A stretch of DNA of 64,000 bases from Cardiocondyla obscurior (GCF_019399895.1 NC_091865.1:129001-193000), one strand, 5' to 3'. Shown: positions 50,351-62,718, counted from the first letter of the stretch. Notes: a model not told the origin generated them from the letters alone. Made by a program: numbers and translations.

Positions 50351-51169
50351 TAAAGAGCTCGCTATTAACCACGAAGGTATACGCGAAATGAGAAAAGATT
50401 CTACTACAGTTCGTTAAAATATATGTATATAATACAGTCTAAGATTTAATAATGTAGGCAGCTCAAGTAAAAATTATATATTTGATATAATAATTATCGA
50501 AAAAATTTTCTTAATTATTTTTTTTTTTTTTTAATATTTTTGTAGGAGAATAAAAAAATTTATCTCTTTAATGAGAATAATGTCGAAGGAAATTAGAAAT
50601 ATCCGCGGTAGCCGAGCGGTTTTACTGGTTGTCGTAAAGCATGAAAGATTTCGTACTACCCTATAAAGCAGTTTACGTTCGCGACCGGCCTGGGAGATGA
50701 ATAATAATTCGTGATTCGTAACGTTCATGGGCCAGAGAAACTGCAAGTGGCAGTGACGAGTATGAAACCCTAGTGCTTTCTGGCACGGATGAGAACTTTT
50801 AATATGATCTGAGATTGAAGAATGGTGCAACTTCTGAGTACTACGGATGTAACTTGGCAGAAGTTTTGTCTCTGACATATATGTACGTATACGTATAGAT
50901 ATGTATATAATATAATATAATTTATTAAAGTACAATTTAATTTCTCATAGGAGACAGCTACATTTACGGTGCAAAGTGTGCGCTCTAGCAATTGTAATGT
51001 ACGTACATATATTTCAGTAATTAAGTGTTTAAAACTGGCGCTTATAAAGTACTTAGCGTTATTGAAATTTTATCTCTCGCATCAGGTTTCCTTCTCTATC
51101 CCTCCAGCCGAAGATAATCTATTAAATACCGATTTGCAGACTAACGTATTAATCGATAAAAACAGCCGT
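50351..51169. other. AT-rich spacer
   Basis: No supported gene. A minus frame of 134 codons (50531-50935) does not begin with ATG convincingly and has no motif. Confidence 0.5.
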
Positions 51170-52060
51170 CGTTATCGGCACGAACGACCGTTCTATTTTT
51201 CCTTAACCATCTTAACCGCGCGGCGGCCGACATCCCCTTAATCCCAATACACCCCGTCGGTCTCCCTCCTGGAACGAAATCCAGGCGCGTTGGAGCATAC
51301 TTCGTTTATCGCCCATGGAAACGAGATCTTCGCTTCCTTCATCCCCCTTCGGCTTCCGCGCTCGTAACGACGAGCGTAGGGAACGTTAATCTCCCCGCTA
51401 ATGTCCGCAGCTCGTACGGCGGTGCCCACGGAAGGATCTTAATCGCGATTGTTAACTGGAGCGATGCCGAATTTTCGCGTAGCCGCCCGACGACGAAGAC
51501 GGCAACGGTGACGGTGACGGTGGAGGCGAAAGAGGACGGTGGATATTCCGAGGGTATATAGCCCGCTTTTCTACTCGTCTAACAAAAACCGCCGACCGAG
51601 AGTACTTCTCGTCGAAAGTTTCCGGCGAGGAGCGCCGCGCGTCCGTCCCTTGTTCGCATTATCCTCTTCTTCGTCGCCGTTGCATGCTTCCTCCTTCGCC
51701 GTTCTAGCCTGGATACCGTGCGCGCATCAGCGAGATGGACGATGGAGATGAAGCTCGCGGTAGTAGATGGCGAGAAACGTAGACGTAAGAAGAAAAGTAC
51801 ATGCGATGCCGGGGAAAGGAATCGCTGTCTTTTTCAAAACTGCGCGCGAGCTTAAACCTAGAGGCTTGGAAGTAATAGTAACGACTTCGCCAGTCCGGTA
51901 GAGCCGTCTCGTTTAACCTTTATATCTGCGACTTACACCGGGTCCTATTTTCTATCCGGAATACCGCGTAAGTTCTCCGGGTCAACTTCATCTTCGTCTC
52001 TTTCACGCCTCGGAGCTCTTATTATCCCGCGAAACTCGCGGACGTGCGCATAACTTGGTC
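51170..52060. promoter_or_regulatory. CpG-rich block with TATA-like site
   Basis: GC- and CpG-rich island. It includes a short CGGTGA repeat (51506-51522) and a TATATAG about 35 bases downstream (51555-51561). Frames are open in multiple phases, so no gene is called. The TATA-like word inside a CpG-rich block is the only promoter hint. Confidence 0.27.
51506..51522. repeat. Short CGGTGA tandem repeat
   Basis: Two full CGGTGA units and most of a third. Confidence 0.7.
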
Positions 52061-53229
52061 AAAACGGTATTTTGAATGGCCGTTTGAGATATTTGTGACT
52101 AAACGCGAACATTTGCATGAAAGTTGAATAGCCGACTGACTCGCAGCTCGAAACTGACCATTTCAAAGGGGATGGCGACCATGATAGTAGTCGTCATGCT
52201 AAATATAATGCTAATAACGTAACTTTTCTCATAAAAGTTATACATGTTGGATGTAACGCACAATATAGCGTTTATATATTACAATTCTGTGTCTTGCATA
52301 AACGGCGTTAAAACGTGAAATATACGAAAATAGAAGCAATTAAATTTTGAGATTATTAGAAGCAGCTTTTGAGTATTTTTTTTTTAATTAGCATTTTTAA
52401 TTTTAATTCTTTTTTAAACCTGCAATATATTTAATTATTGGAAAGTATTACTTTAAATTATGCGTACATTTTTTTTTGCATTATTGTTAATATTTCTTTA
52501 TTTTATGCGAACTTTCGTTAGTCAGAGATCTCGAAGTTCCAAGATAAATGCATTCGAATCTACGGCACATCTGCGAACCAATATACGAAGTGAGACAACC
52601 CGGTTGGAACCGACGACAATCCGTCGTCATATTGTTGGATTGGCATCGAATCCAGTCGATCTGTCACGGTCAGGCACGGACGACGTATCATTCGCTTCGT
52701 TTTCGCCGTACGTGTATTCGTTCATTTCTCGTACGAGGGTTATAAAAAAATTTAGTAACGCCGACGCGTCGACTAGCGCAATTCCCGGGGCGACACGAGA
52801 GCATTGTGCCGCAGAATCGAGAGTTCTTTGAACGTAGATCGTCGACATTGTTTCTCTATTTCGGAATACAAAAACCTGGGATGCTGAAGCATTGAAATAT
52901 AGATAAAAAGGGAAGGGGTATTTCTTCGATGCGCTTTCTCGTTACCTGAATGGCGAATTGAATTCAAATCTGATAACTATCGCTGAAAAGCCGCGGCTTT
53001 TTACCTGAGTCTGCTTCGACGTTATCCTTTCTCGTTCTCGGCGAGATGAGATAGAGATAGGTAGATAGGGAACAAGAGAGAAAGACATTCTATCGTGGAA
53101 AAATAGATTTTCCACCGAAAGGGGGGCCGCTGCCATGGAAGAAATGAAAGAGAGTCATTCCAAGAAGTCGCCGACACGCCCGGTAAAGAAAGCTCTTGTC
53201 GACTAAGTGCACTTTACAAAATTCAAGTG
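52061..53229. other. Mixed spacer
   Basis: AT-rich at 52200-52460. A 123-codon plus frame at 52460-52831 starts with ATG, runs through a hydrophobic start (MRTFFFALLLIFLYFMRTFV) that resembles a signal peptide or membrane anchor, then Ser/Thr/Arg-rich sequence. It overlaps other plus and minus frames, and the hydrophobic start comes from a T-rich run, so I do not call it a gene. Confidence 0.35.
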
Positions 53230-53405
53230 CACCATCCAACCTTCTCGGAAGAAGTGTCGTCGCCGCGGCCAGCTAACACGGCTACGCAGTTGATAAATAT
53301 TTTTACATCGGCTGACCCTGCCGGAGCGTGCGTCACATTGGCGAAGCCGAAGTGGAGCACCGTAGAATGACAAGACAACGACGGAACGGGAGGCAGATAG
53401 CTAGG

Positions 53406-53429
53406 ATAGAGGTATAGAGGTATAGAGGT
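53406..53429. repeat. Tandem repeat, three exact 8-base units (ATAGAGGT)
   Basis: Three perfect consecutive copies of ATAGAGGT. Confidence 0.9.
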
Positions 53430-53840
53430 TTACTTTCGCGCGCCTCACGTTTCCCAATGGAGATCCCAGCTGTGTGATAAAGTTCATTTCGCTCGCTCGA
53501 CCGGCTGGTGACGACAGTATCTTCCTTCTTTCTACCTCGCGAAGATAGCGCAGACATCCAATCTCGTAACAGCACGGTACGAAGACGAGGAACGATTATC
53601 GTGAATAGCCGTGTGAAAATTGTACCGCTGATAATCCAGTATGGACCCCGCAACCGTTCGTTCAAAGATAGTGTCACATCGTGACTGCACAACGATGTTA
53701 TACGCGGTACGTGATTTTGGGATCAATAAAAAAATCATAAATTGTATTGCGCGGAAGAAAAATCGCGTGCGATGACTTCGATTAGTATTAGCCGAGTATT
53801 GTAATATCTCAGATTTTTTTTATTATTTTACATGTTGATT

Positions 53841-53857
53841 AAAAAAAAAAAAAAAAA
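53841..53857. repeat. A homopolymer, 17 bases
   Basis: Uninterrupted A run in AT-rich DNA. Confidence 0.9.
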
Positions 53858-54660
53858 TATAGGAATTTAATGTAATAAAATCTACTTGTCATCTTGATAA
53901 ATATTACATATCAATTTGTGCGTACTGAAAATATTAATCAATACATCTAGTTACAGAACGAACTTAGTTTGGAGGCTGAAAGTTATGAAAAATCGTACCT
54001 CGGAATATTTCCCGTAAGCGCCATTCGGCGCCTGCTATTTCACGTGCAAATAATCCGTGCGTAATTGGCAATACAAATGCAGGGGATTATTTTTGACCCA
54101 ATTCTCGTTATAAGAGAGCACAGCGGCAATATTTCTCGATATTATTCGGCCGGATTGCCGTGTATCGTGCCACGTGCACGCGCACATCGAAAATACATTT
54201 ACGGCGCGCATCCGTAAAAAAAAAACGGCATCGCGCTTTCGAGTTATCGTGATCGGCCGCGGCCAATATCTTCCGGCGAGCGATCGCGCGGCATTGTGTC
54301 AAATGCGTGAGAAAGGGCACGCGAAAATTCAACAGGGCGTGAAAATACCGCACGGTGGAATCGTAAATTCCGCGAAAGTATTCCGAGACGCGGAACGCAC
54401 ACCTGATCCGGTCTATGCGCTTTTCGTACGTACGCCCGGTGTTTCTCGCGCGCTGAACAAAACTTAAACTGCCGGCATCCCCGACGCGATGGTACCTCTC
54501 ACGACCCTCTCGTAAAATAGCAGGAAGCTTTTGTAAGTGCTCACGGCTTCCTTTCGTTTGTGCACCGTTGAAACACGTCCTGTCAAATTGAACTTCGTAG
54601 ATACGAAAACGATCGCTGCACGCCAAAATAGCGCGCGATAGCTTTGTCCACGATCTTTCT

Positions 54661-56541
54661 CTCCATTAAGTCCGAACGCAATGAAGGCATTTTATCAATT
54701 GATGAACGATCCACGATCGACCGCGGTCATTTTCTTTTCCGAGGAAAAAATAAAAAAAAATAAAAAAAAAAGATGAAACGTTGGGATGAACGAAAGATCC
54801 AATTTTTTCAGGTCGTTGATTCGTTATCTGCCGTTTCGTGATCTAACACGTTTCCTCCAAATATGCAACGAATTTCAAACGTTTAATATTAGACATATTT
54901 GCTTTTTACTTGTACAGTCTCAACAATACGTGCATGCTTTGAATTGAATATAGCTATTTTTTAATATTCAAGTGTATTTAGATCGTTTTAGTTTTTTTTT
55001 TTTTTTAATGCCATCGAGTACGGTATAGAAAGAAATCGATAAAATACTTGTCGACTGCAAAACCAACTACATAATCACGCCAATTCGGTGGTGCATCGAA
55101 ACGTTAACAGCTTCGTTCATTAACTGCACATTTTACAAAAATTGAAATCGAAATTTTAAGGGTTGGTTTTGCCGCATTCGGCAGTTCAAAGCTGCTATCC
55201 GCACAATAAACCATTTTTAAAGAAGAAACGCGAGATAGAGTCACGACGATTGTTTCCGGAATTTAATTCTCATTATTTTTCTCTTCTTACCTCTTTTTCT
55301 TTGTGAAAAATCACAAGAAATTGAAGCAACGAGTATCTATGACGCTTCATAATTGCGCCATGATAAGCGGACAATTTTCAAACAATAAGAATATTTTTGA
55401 CATTGCAACAAAACGATTGCAACTTACTTGGTCAAATATATTGAAAGAAATCAAATAAAAAATGTAGCGCTACTTTAACGATGTAAAAATATCAAAGACA
55501 GAAAAATTTTAATATACGAAATAAAAATGAATTCTTTTAAATAAGACACGAATATATTTTTAATCCTTTTAAAAATTAAATTTAATATATATGTATAAAC
55601 TAAATTATACTATGCTTGGCTGTCAGTTGCCATAATCCTTTAAATTTCCGTATCTTTTATAAGTCGAAAGCTATCGTTGTTCTAACACAGAAGTAACTAT
55701 CGTTTATCTTACTTCGTATCTGCAGCTGAGAGGAGTGGCGATATTTTTATGACAGAGTCTGTATAAAATGATATAACGCAGGGGGATAAATAGAACGAAT
55801 CGAGAAGGGTACATATTACGAACGTTTCAGAAAGATCGTAGCAGACGCGAGATTTTTAGAAGCACGTGTATGACATAAATTAGAGCTAATACGAAAGAAA
55901 ATGAGATTAAAATAAGAAACGAGAGGGTGCTACAAAAAAGAAAGAATAGGAGGATGGAAAAGGTAACTGTCGGCGGAAAAGCCGGGAGAAGGGTGCAAAA
56001 ATGACTTCCCCTTTTCCTTCTTACTTTATTTATGGTAGTAAAAGCGAGCACCCCCCATAATTTTCACGGTAATTATTATTAAGTGCCCTACCCTCTTGCC
56101 CTTCTAAGTGATTGTAATTCATACGCGACTCCGCATTTAGCGAGAAATAAAGCTGAATTAGGATAAAATGCATATTAATTGCGCCATGTACAGTAAAGAG
56201 GAACGCTAAATCTCGTTCATGATTCACAGAAGTGTTCTCAGTGGATCGGTTACCTACCCAAACTATTGAGTTTCTTCCGTCCCTTCGCGTCTTATACTGC
56301 AACGACAAATTTTAAGATTCAATAATTAGAAATTTAGAATATTTTTAAAAGCGATGCAAAAAAATTTCGCCGTACTTTATATTGAACACTCCCTTTATAT
56401 TTTTTTTTTTTCTCTAAACCTCGACTTAGCGTTTTGCGAATCGGCTGTCGTAAATCCGATTGTGTTGTCGAATTAAAAAACACGCCGGGCGCAAACTATG
56501 CGAATCAATGTGTTTTTTTTTTTTTTTTTTTTCGCGGGCAG
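54661..56541. other. Gene-free AT-rich tract upstream of the exon candidates
   Basis: No supported gene. It contains a TA9-type A-rich microsatellite at 54745-54771 and a purine-rich stretch at 55880-55970. If the 56.5-57.2 kb gene model is real, this tract would be its upstream intron or 5' region; I could not find a convincing preceding exon. Confidence 0.5.
56513..56532. repeat. T homopolymer, 20 bases, directly before a splice acceptor
   Basis: Twenty T bases followed nine bases later by CAG (56539-56541). It may serve as the pyrimidine tract for the candidate exon starting at 56542. Confidence 0.85.
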
Positions 56542-56633
56542 TACTATAAAATCTTAACACGTAATCTCATAATTAGTTCCTCGTTATTCCTTTCACGCCG
56601 AGAGGTAGAGGAAGCTTCCGCCCCGCGGGCAAC
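56542..56633 (+). CDS. Candidate coding exon a (unknown protein, three-exon 3' end)
   Basis: Product not recognised. What is seen: CAG acceptor at 56541 behind 20 T bases, an open frame in phase 0 for 30 codons plus two bases, and a GTAAGT 5' splice site at 56634. The -1 base is C rather than G, which is less usual. The encoded segment starts YYKILTRNLI and ends in an acidic patch (EVEEASAPRA). An alternative AG at 56603-56604 would start the exon at GTAGAGG and retain only that acidic end. The two leftover bases (AC) join the G of the next exon to give Thr, keeping the frame open. No ATG precedes it within the exon, so more exons would be needed upstream. Confidence 0.25.
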
Positions 56634-56826
56634 GTAAGTTAGTTAACGTCTACGTTAGCGCCAGTTAACTGGCGAACGTATCCTCATACGTAGCCGCGTA
56701 CCTGTCTGCAACGGCGCCAACGCCCCTCGGTGAGCCATCCACTTTCTTACCTCATTTAATCATCTTCTCTCTTTTCCGCCCACATCATCTCATCGTCTTA
56801 CTTTCGTTCGTTTAACCACTTTGCAG

Positions 56827-56996
56827 GCTGAGCCTGCGAGAAGACGACGAAGTGGAACATGCCTCGGGCTCGGAACCTCGACTACTTCACGGCGGAGTGC
56901 AACGCTTTATGAAGCATTTGCAGACGTGCTTGGCGTGCAAGCAGCGAGAGCTAACCACTAATTGTAGGGGCCAAAAGAGTTATTACGAAGAAATCG
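56827..56996 (+). CDS. Candidate coding exon b (unknown protein)
   Basis: Product not recognised; this is the best exon-like segment in the window. The acceptor TTTGCAG|G lies behind a long pyrimidine-rich stretch (56763-56815) with a branch-site-like TTTAAC about 15 bases upstream. The 170-base exon is open for 56 codons and ends at a consensus G|GTGAGA. It begins with one base (G) completing a codon and ends with one base. The translation is hydrophilic: an acidic start (LSLREDDEVEHASGSEP), a basic/hydrophobic middle (GGVQRFMKHLQ), then a Cys cluster (TCLACKQRELTTNC) and KSYYEEI. The cysteine spacing (C-x2-C-x8-C) does not match a zinc finger I can name. The intron from the preceding exon is 193 bases. 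Confidence 0.38.
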
Positions 56997-57087
56997 GTGA
57001 GAGTCAACTCCTCGACTTTGTGGTATTCAGAACGAGTCGCTGCGCGCCATCCTTTACCCCTTTCGTTGCGATTTTCCTGTCTGATAG

Positions 57088-57179
57088 GTTCTCATAGGAT
57101 ACTTTATGGCGATAAAATTCACGATACGCAAGAGACGCTACTATTGGTTGAAAATGAGAAAATTTCTTATAATGAATAA
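57088..57179 (+). CDS. Candidate terminal coding exon c with stop
   Basis: Product not recognised. After a 91-base intron (56997-57087), a typical size for small insect introns, a pyrimidine-rich tract leads to CTGATAG|G. The first two bases complete a Gly codon from the previous exon, and 29 further codons follow to TAA (57177-57179). The tail is mostly polar and acidic (GDKIHDTQETLLLVENEK), in keeping with exon b. A second AG ten bases later (exon from 57098) would give a basic tail in another phase instead. The stop overlaps AATAAA (57175-57180), and another AATAAA lies at 57307-57312. The three exons together give about 117 residues of C-terminal sequence without a recognised domain. Confidence 0.32.
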
Positions 57180-57180
57180 A
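57175..57180 (+). terminator. AATAAA polyadenylation-type hexamer at the candidate stop
   Basis: The hexamer overlaps the TAA of the candidate terminal exon. A second copy at 57307-57312 would give a more usual 3' untranslated length of about 150 bases. AATAAA is frequent by chance in AT-rich DNA, so this is weak support only. Confidence 0.25.
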
Positions 57181-57919
57181 TTAACTGATAAAGAAAATTA
57201 ATTGCAGATACTTTAAAGCGAATATTTTATCAGGCCAAGTATAAGATAGCTAACGAAGAGTTCACAAATGAGATATCAAAGAGCATATCACATAACAGTC
57301 GTCAAAAATAAATATAAATTTATCATTGAGCGAAACCATTAATATGCTCTTTTCTCATTAGTATCATATTTAATGACTATGTAACAAAAATAAGGTAATA
57401 CCCACCACTTTATAAAAAAATTACGAAAATAACTTTCATAAAAGCACAATGTAGGAATTTAATGTAGCAGACCATACAGCGCAATGTCATAAATTCTCTC
57501 TTACCTAATACAAAATTTTATTATTTTCCATTTTTCAAAGAATTCATACTTGTCTTAATAGAACAAACTAAACTCTACATTTTTTATTAAAATCATAAAT
57601 CTACATTTTTTTTTTTATATCTAATAGTTCGTAATTTATATGAATTAAAATTTTATTGTTGATAAAATTTACTTAAAATCACACGTAATAAATTCATACA
57701 ATGTATAAATCAAACTACTGCTTATAAAAAATTACGCGTACAAAAGTTCTTGCTAGATTATCACGAGATCTTCATAGTAATGGACGTTTCCATTATATCT
57801 GTGCAATCAAGCCATCAAGGCTTGTAGTAACCCGAATAGCGCAAAAACCTAATAAAACGCGAAATGCGTTGTGAATGTTTCAATTAACTTATCAAAGTAG
57901 CTCGGTAACAGCGAACTCG
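57180..57919. other. Gene-free AT-rich tract (possible 3' untranslated region at its start)
   Basis: Strongly AT-rich, with no open frame of note. Its first 150 bases would be 3' untranslated sequence if the upstream exon chain is real. Confidence 0.5.
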
Positions 57920-58560
57920 TAAAAGCCTGTGGTCGTGGTCGCCCGGCTCGAATTACTCCTTCCTCCATTTTACAACCTTCCATCGTCGCTCATCCCCCCA
58001 ACCCTACGTCGGGGCATCGCGTGTCCTGCTCGTCCTGTCAGAGAGATATCTATAACGACGCGCGTTGATTCTCGCAGCGAGGCACGGACGATCGCGCCGC
58101 GCGAAACGGAAGCGCGTAATCGTGACAGAACAGAAGCCACCGGAACCACGTCGGCCGTCGGCTACGCGACGAGCGAAATTCGCATTCACAAAGCGGCCTG
58201 TTTGTCCCGGTTTCACATATACGAGCACGCATGAACGATCGAGGTTCGATAGAATAGACGAATATCCCGACGCGGCTCCTGTCTAGCTATCGCCTCGCTA
58301 TCCAGACACGGCCATCGAACCGCAGCCAATCCGAAATAACGCGCTTCGTAACACGCGGGCGAAATCGCAAAACGGCAGAGAAACACGTGCTTTGACTACT
58401 TACGAAGACACGCGACCTGGAGAATGGAAGAATTTAATAAATCGTTGTACGTTACGCCCGTACACGGTCTTTCATCCGGCGATATTTAACGAAAACGCGG
58501 TCAGTGAGAAACGCGACGTTTTACGAGTTTCGCATTTATATTAATGATTTCAATATCATA
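57920..58560. promoter_or_regulatory. CpG-rich block
   Basis: GC- and CpG-rich island about 0.8 kb after the three-exon candidate. Frames are open on both strands in several phases. It could be the promoter region of a following gene or a regulatory block. Confidence 0.27.
58078..58286 (+). CDS. Possible alternative terminal exon, Arg-rich, unknown
   Basis: Not recognised. A CAG at 58075-58077 could accept the splice donor at 56997; the phase matches (one base plus two), giving 68 residues to a TAG at 58284-58286. The segment opens RHGRSRRAKRKRVIVTEQK, is strongly basic, has a Pro-rich middle and ends DRIDEYPDAAPV. The pyrimidine tract before the acceptor is weak, and all phases on both strands are open in this CpG-rich DNA, so a chance match is likely. 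Confidence 0.1.
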
Positions 58561-59580
58561 ATACAACGTACGGAAGCTTACACGAAATGTGGTAAAGTTA
58601 CATAAAATATGAGATTTTTGTCATTTAGAGAACGTCATAATTCGTTTATGCAGAAAAAGATTTTACCATTTATTTATTCGTGCATACGTATGTAGTAAAA
58701 AGAATAAAAGAAAAAATAAAAATCCTTTATTTAAGTACACATGCCATAATGGCACACGTGAAACATTTATAAGAGATTTAAAAATTAACTTTGTTTCAAA
58801 AATATATATTTTATAATTCTTTTATACAAATTACACGTAATCTAAAATACTTTTATTTATGAAAAAGACTCCATATTATATGTATGATAATTTTTTCAAA
58901 ATAATACTTGTACGTAATATTAATATGTATGTTATATCTCAAATGTGGTACAACATATTGCAGCTACTTAAAGTCACGAAAGTGACTTAATTGTATCAAT
59001 GACACTAATGATATTCGTACGATACGATGCATAAATAATATTTGCATTAGTACAATTACGCGAATTAGTTTAATCCGTGGTCAACCGTAACCATCGAGCG
59101 TATTATTTGTGGACGTGAATCGCGAATGTGAAGGAAAAAGGAAGGGAAACATGGATGTTGCGATCGCTCGATGGGAACGAAAAACGAGAGAGCTTTGTAT
59201 TATGCATCATTGCTTTCAGGTATTGTGCTTGATCCGCAGCAGGTAATCATGTGATCCTATCTTCCGATGAGTTTGTCTATACGAGCGCGCGTATATGCGC
59301 TCAACGATAAATCACGCGACACATTTGCGCGGCATAGGTACGGCTGCTCACACAGCCATGTGCGTATATTATCCATAGACCTCGAGCATTAAAAGTGTAT
59401 TTTACATAAATGTCACGATGCGTTCGCTTCGTTAAATTTATTACATCGAGAGATACGCGCGCGTGTACTATTGTATTTGCAAAAATGTTTGGCGATGCGG
59501 CCAATTTTGGGAAAAAAAAAACATCGTGCAATGTAGAATAAAATAATTATTTCGAACGTTTTTCGAATTGGCCGCGGTAT
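58561..59580. other. AT-rich spacer
   Basis: No supported gene. GC content rises from about 59050 onward. An A run lies at 59513-59521. Confidence 0.5.
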
Positions 59581-60900
59581 GAGCCGCTAACTCAGTTGTT
59601 GGTCGCTTAAAATATTTTTAAACGTGATATTTTTCTGGCCGTTCGTATTTCACGTGCAAACATTACTTGAGCCGATTCGCTCTCGCAAACACGAACCGCA
59701 TCCGAGACGCGCGTTCCACTCGCAATTCGCGGGAAACTCCCTGGGATACGCGTTTGTACGGCCGGAAACTTGGGTTCGCGAACGATGAGAGTACGGTAGA
59801 GTCGTAGATGTTCCGAGAAATTTCGAACAGCGGTTGCAGTCCGCCACGATAAGCCGCCCTGCGGGCGAGACGACCCGCTTAAGCAAAGGAATTTGGTAGA
59901 CGAGTAAGCGCCGCAGTATCTACCACACGATCCGACGTGATATTACGCAGCGTGCTTTTGGGTGCCTATTATTCGACATTATGTGTTACATAGATGAAGC
60001 GAAGAAGTAAGATACAGAATCGCGGCAGGATGAGGAGAGGTAACGTCGTACAATTTCACCCTCGCTTTGTCGGAGTAACTCGAAAACTCTACCTACCTAG
60101 CTACCTTCGGAGCGCATAAAGTAATAATAAACCTACTTTTAATAAATTGCTAGAAAAACACGACGTTACGTATATAAGATTCTTATTACTCTATCTCTTA
60201 ATGCTCGAACGCAGGAATCCCCACAATCAAAGAGATTGAAGAACCAAGAGAACGATATAAAAATTGAAGACGGGTAAAGAGGCAGGGTAAGAGACTAAGA
60301 CTCTCTCGTAGTAAGACAGTTCTTGAAAATTTCTTCTTGGTTTTGTTACGCGAAACTCCGCGGCAAACTCGGGCATTGTTGCAGCGAGGGAAGTGCTGGC
60401 TCGAAACTGCCACAGGACTCTTAAGACCCATGCACTCGGTAATCTAGTCGGGCGACGAAAAGTATCTTGCACGATACGCGCGGGACGAGTAGCAACGTGA
60501 TAAAGAACATGTGAGACGGCGAGGCGTGAAGTCGCCGATAGGAAGAACACGACGTGTCATTAAACTCGAGAGCGGAGTCGTTATTACCGTTCGTTCTTTT
60601 CGGGTAGGCGCCCGCGCGATAACAGCGATAACATCGTCGAAAATGCCTGCTTAACTTTACGACGACGGCGGAGACTAATGTTTTAATATCTTACGTGTCA
60701 TCCAGCAGCGTGCTTTTACCGCGGCGTGGAATTTACGTACGCGCTCCCGCGCGATGTACTCGAAATGACAGTTCCGCACGTCATCGCCGCGTGTTACGGT
60801 ATTTGATAGATCGCCGGTACATTAGCAACAAATTTTTCATGCTGCCCTCAACGCACCTATCATAAACATTGTTATAAAACGAACGAAGCCGAGTTACTCC
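59581..60900. promoter_or_regulatory. CpG-rich block
   Basis: Moderately to strongly GC- and CpG-rich, densest at 59640-59930 and 60540-60800. Overlapping minus-strand frames at 60198-60431 and 60227-60550 have no motif and are open in two phases, so no gene is called. Confidence 0.25.
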
Positions 60901-61007
60901 GGATGTTTACACCGTTACAGAGGTGATAATCCGCCCCGTTTATTATCTCATCTGCTAAGTTTCTTTTATTTCGCTTTGCGACCACCCCTGCAGGTATCAT
61001 AACGAAT

Positions 61008-61034
61008 AAAAAAAAAAGAAAAGAAAAAAAAGAG
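61008..61034. repeat. A-rich run with G interruptions
   Basis: A10 followed by GAAAAGAAAAAAAAGAG-type sequence. Confidence 0.8.
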
Positions 61035-62702
61035 CAGAAGAATAAAACAAGCCTGTATACGAATTCGTAGCATTAAAACGTAACGACGCCGTAACTTCCA
61101 GAGCAGCATCATAATCTCCGTCTCTGCGTTTCGAAGTTATATATAATTGCATGTTTTACCGTTAAAAAAAAATTGTGATGACGAAGACCTAGCAGTCTAG
61201 ATGAATTACGTTGCGTAGATTTTATTGAAAATAAAATTTCTACGCTATCTAATTAAGCTAGCTGACATTAACCGTCAACTGGGATATTAGCTTTCTTTTT
61301 GCAGTATTATCCTTTTACATTTAATCTGTATGAAATGTTGCGCCACGTACAAAGATGCGGAAATAATAAAGATTTTTAATTTAGATTAAGAGAATTATTG
61401 TATACATTTCTTTTTCATTTTTATTTTTTTTTTTTACGTTAATAAAATCAGGTTCTCTAATCTGTATGTCGAACACATAGGTCGGCACGTTCTTTTGCCA
61501 TGACATTCCAATCCACGACACACGAAGTAACATCAATATTCAACGGGGGTGGCTTGCCTACCGCGACGAGACACAATCGGAGGGTGAATTGAAAGGTAGG
61601 GGACGAGATCGCCGAAATTTCATCGGTCTGATTTCAGCGGACGGTGAAATACGTTCGCGAAGTACCTTGCGAAAATATTGTGCGAGTTAATATTCGCTTT
61701 GTACCCTGGGATGCACCGCGATTTTGAACAGTGACGGCCGCAAACGGGGCTAAACAATTGCTGCTCTTTCCTCGCACGTTCGCAACGTTTACAATGGCTC
61801 GCAATTATCAACAACAGGTCTGGCGATACCGGGGATTTGATGATTACGTGGGATGGCCCGACAATAGAATCTCCATATGTCAACTTCGTGTTGTCGGTAT
61901 CATTCTGAGATGAAAAGTTTAAATGAACGCGAATCCAATTTGCAGCAATGCATGGTATTCGGCACAGAATACTGACAAATAATTTGTAAATTCTTTACAA
62001 GATTACTGTGCGTTGTAAATCGCATTGTACTGTAACTATGTAAAAAGAATTTAATAATAAAAATAGATTTCTCTCCAGTATACCTAATATAATTATTATC
62101 CTGTTTTTATCGTTTTCTTCGTGTTATCGTGCGCCCGGTGACTTGCTCCTTCGAGTTTGCATAATTCTGATTTACCATTTTTTATTTTTTATTTTTTTTT
62201 TTAAAGTCAATCGCACAGAAAATATCCTCTTGACAATGAGTCAAATTTATTGTCATCGCTCTACGTCCCTCGACCTTATTTGTAAAGGAAATTGCTTCAG
62301 AGCTGAATAATTGCCTGATCGATATGTCATGTTACCCGTGAGGACGTATTAATTGCTTTCACTAACAAATCTGAGCTGTAGAAGACATCGATTTCGTACG
62401 AAATGTAAGAAGGAAAATTGAACTTTATAATGAAACTGTTATACAGTTCAGTTTGGCGTTGGCATTAATAATTAATATAAAAGCTAACATAAAATTTATT
62501 AAATAGAATTCAATGTGTTTCTTTATTAAATGAGGTTTTATTTGAAGTGAAGCATTATAACTGAATTAATCCTTAATAAAAATAGACTTTTTAGACAGTT
62601 ACATGCAAATTAAGTTAGAAAATAATTAAGGCAACGCTCTTACACCCAAAGTATAACTTTTCTTTTCATGTAGTAGATGTATTCAACGACCACGGTATAT
62701 AT

Positions 62703-62718
62703 ATATGTACGTACATAT
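62703..62718. repeat. 16-base perfect palindrome in TA/GTAC simple sequence
   Basis: ATATGTACGTACATAT is its own reverse complement and lies in a longer TATA-GTAC alternating stretch (62696-62725). Confidence 0.8.

Larger units (their letters stand above)
53230..54660. promoter_or_regulatory. CpG-rich block, interrupted by AT-rich 53740-53990
   Basis: Two GC- and CpG-rich parts flank an AT-rich middle. At 54108-54626 the minus strand is open for 172 codons (TTG start), while the plus strand is open at 54174-54467 over the same bases; both read as plausible protein, which shows how permissive CpG-rich DNA is. No domain is recognised. Confidence 0.27.

Noticed and set aside
50594..50700. tRNA-like start (GCGGTAGCCGAGCGGTT) followed about 70 bases later by a GTTCGCGACC word resembling a B box
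   Set aside because: The arms do not pair into a cloverleaf, the B-box match is poor, and the spacing and acceptor stem do not fit; probably coincidence or a very decayed copy.
54108..54626. 172-codon minus-strand frame
   Set aside because: It starts with TTG, lies in stop-poor CpG-rich DNA, has no domain, and the plus strand is also open over the same bases.
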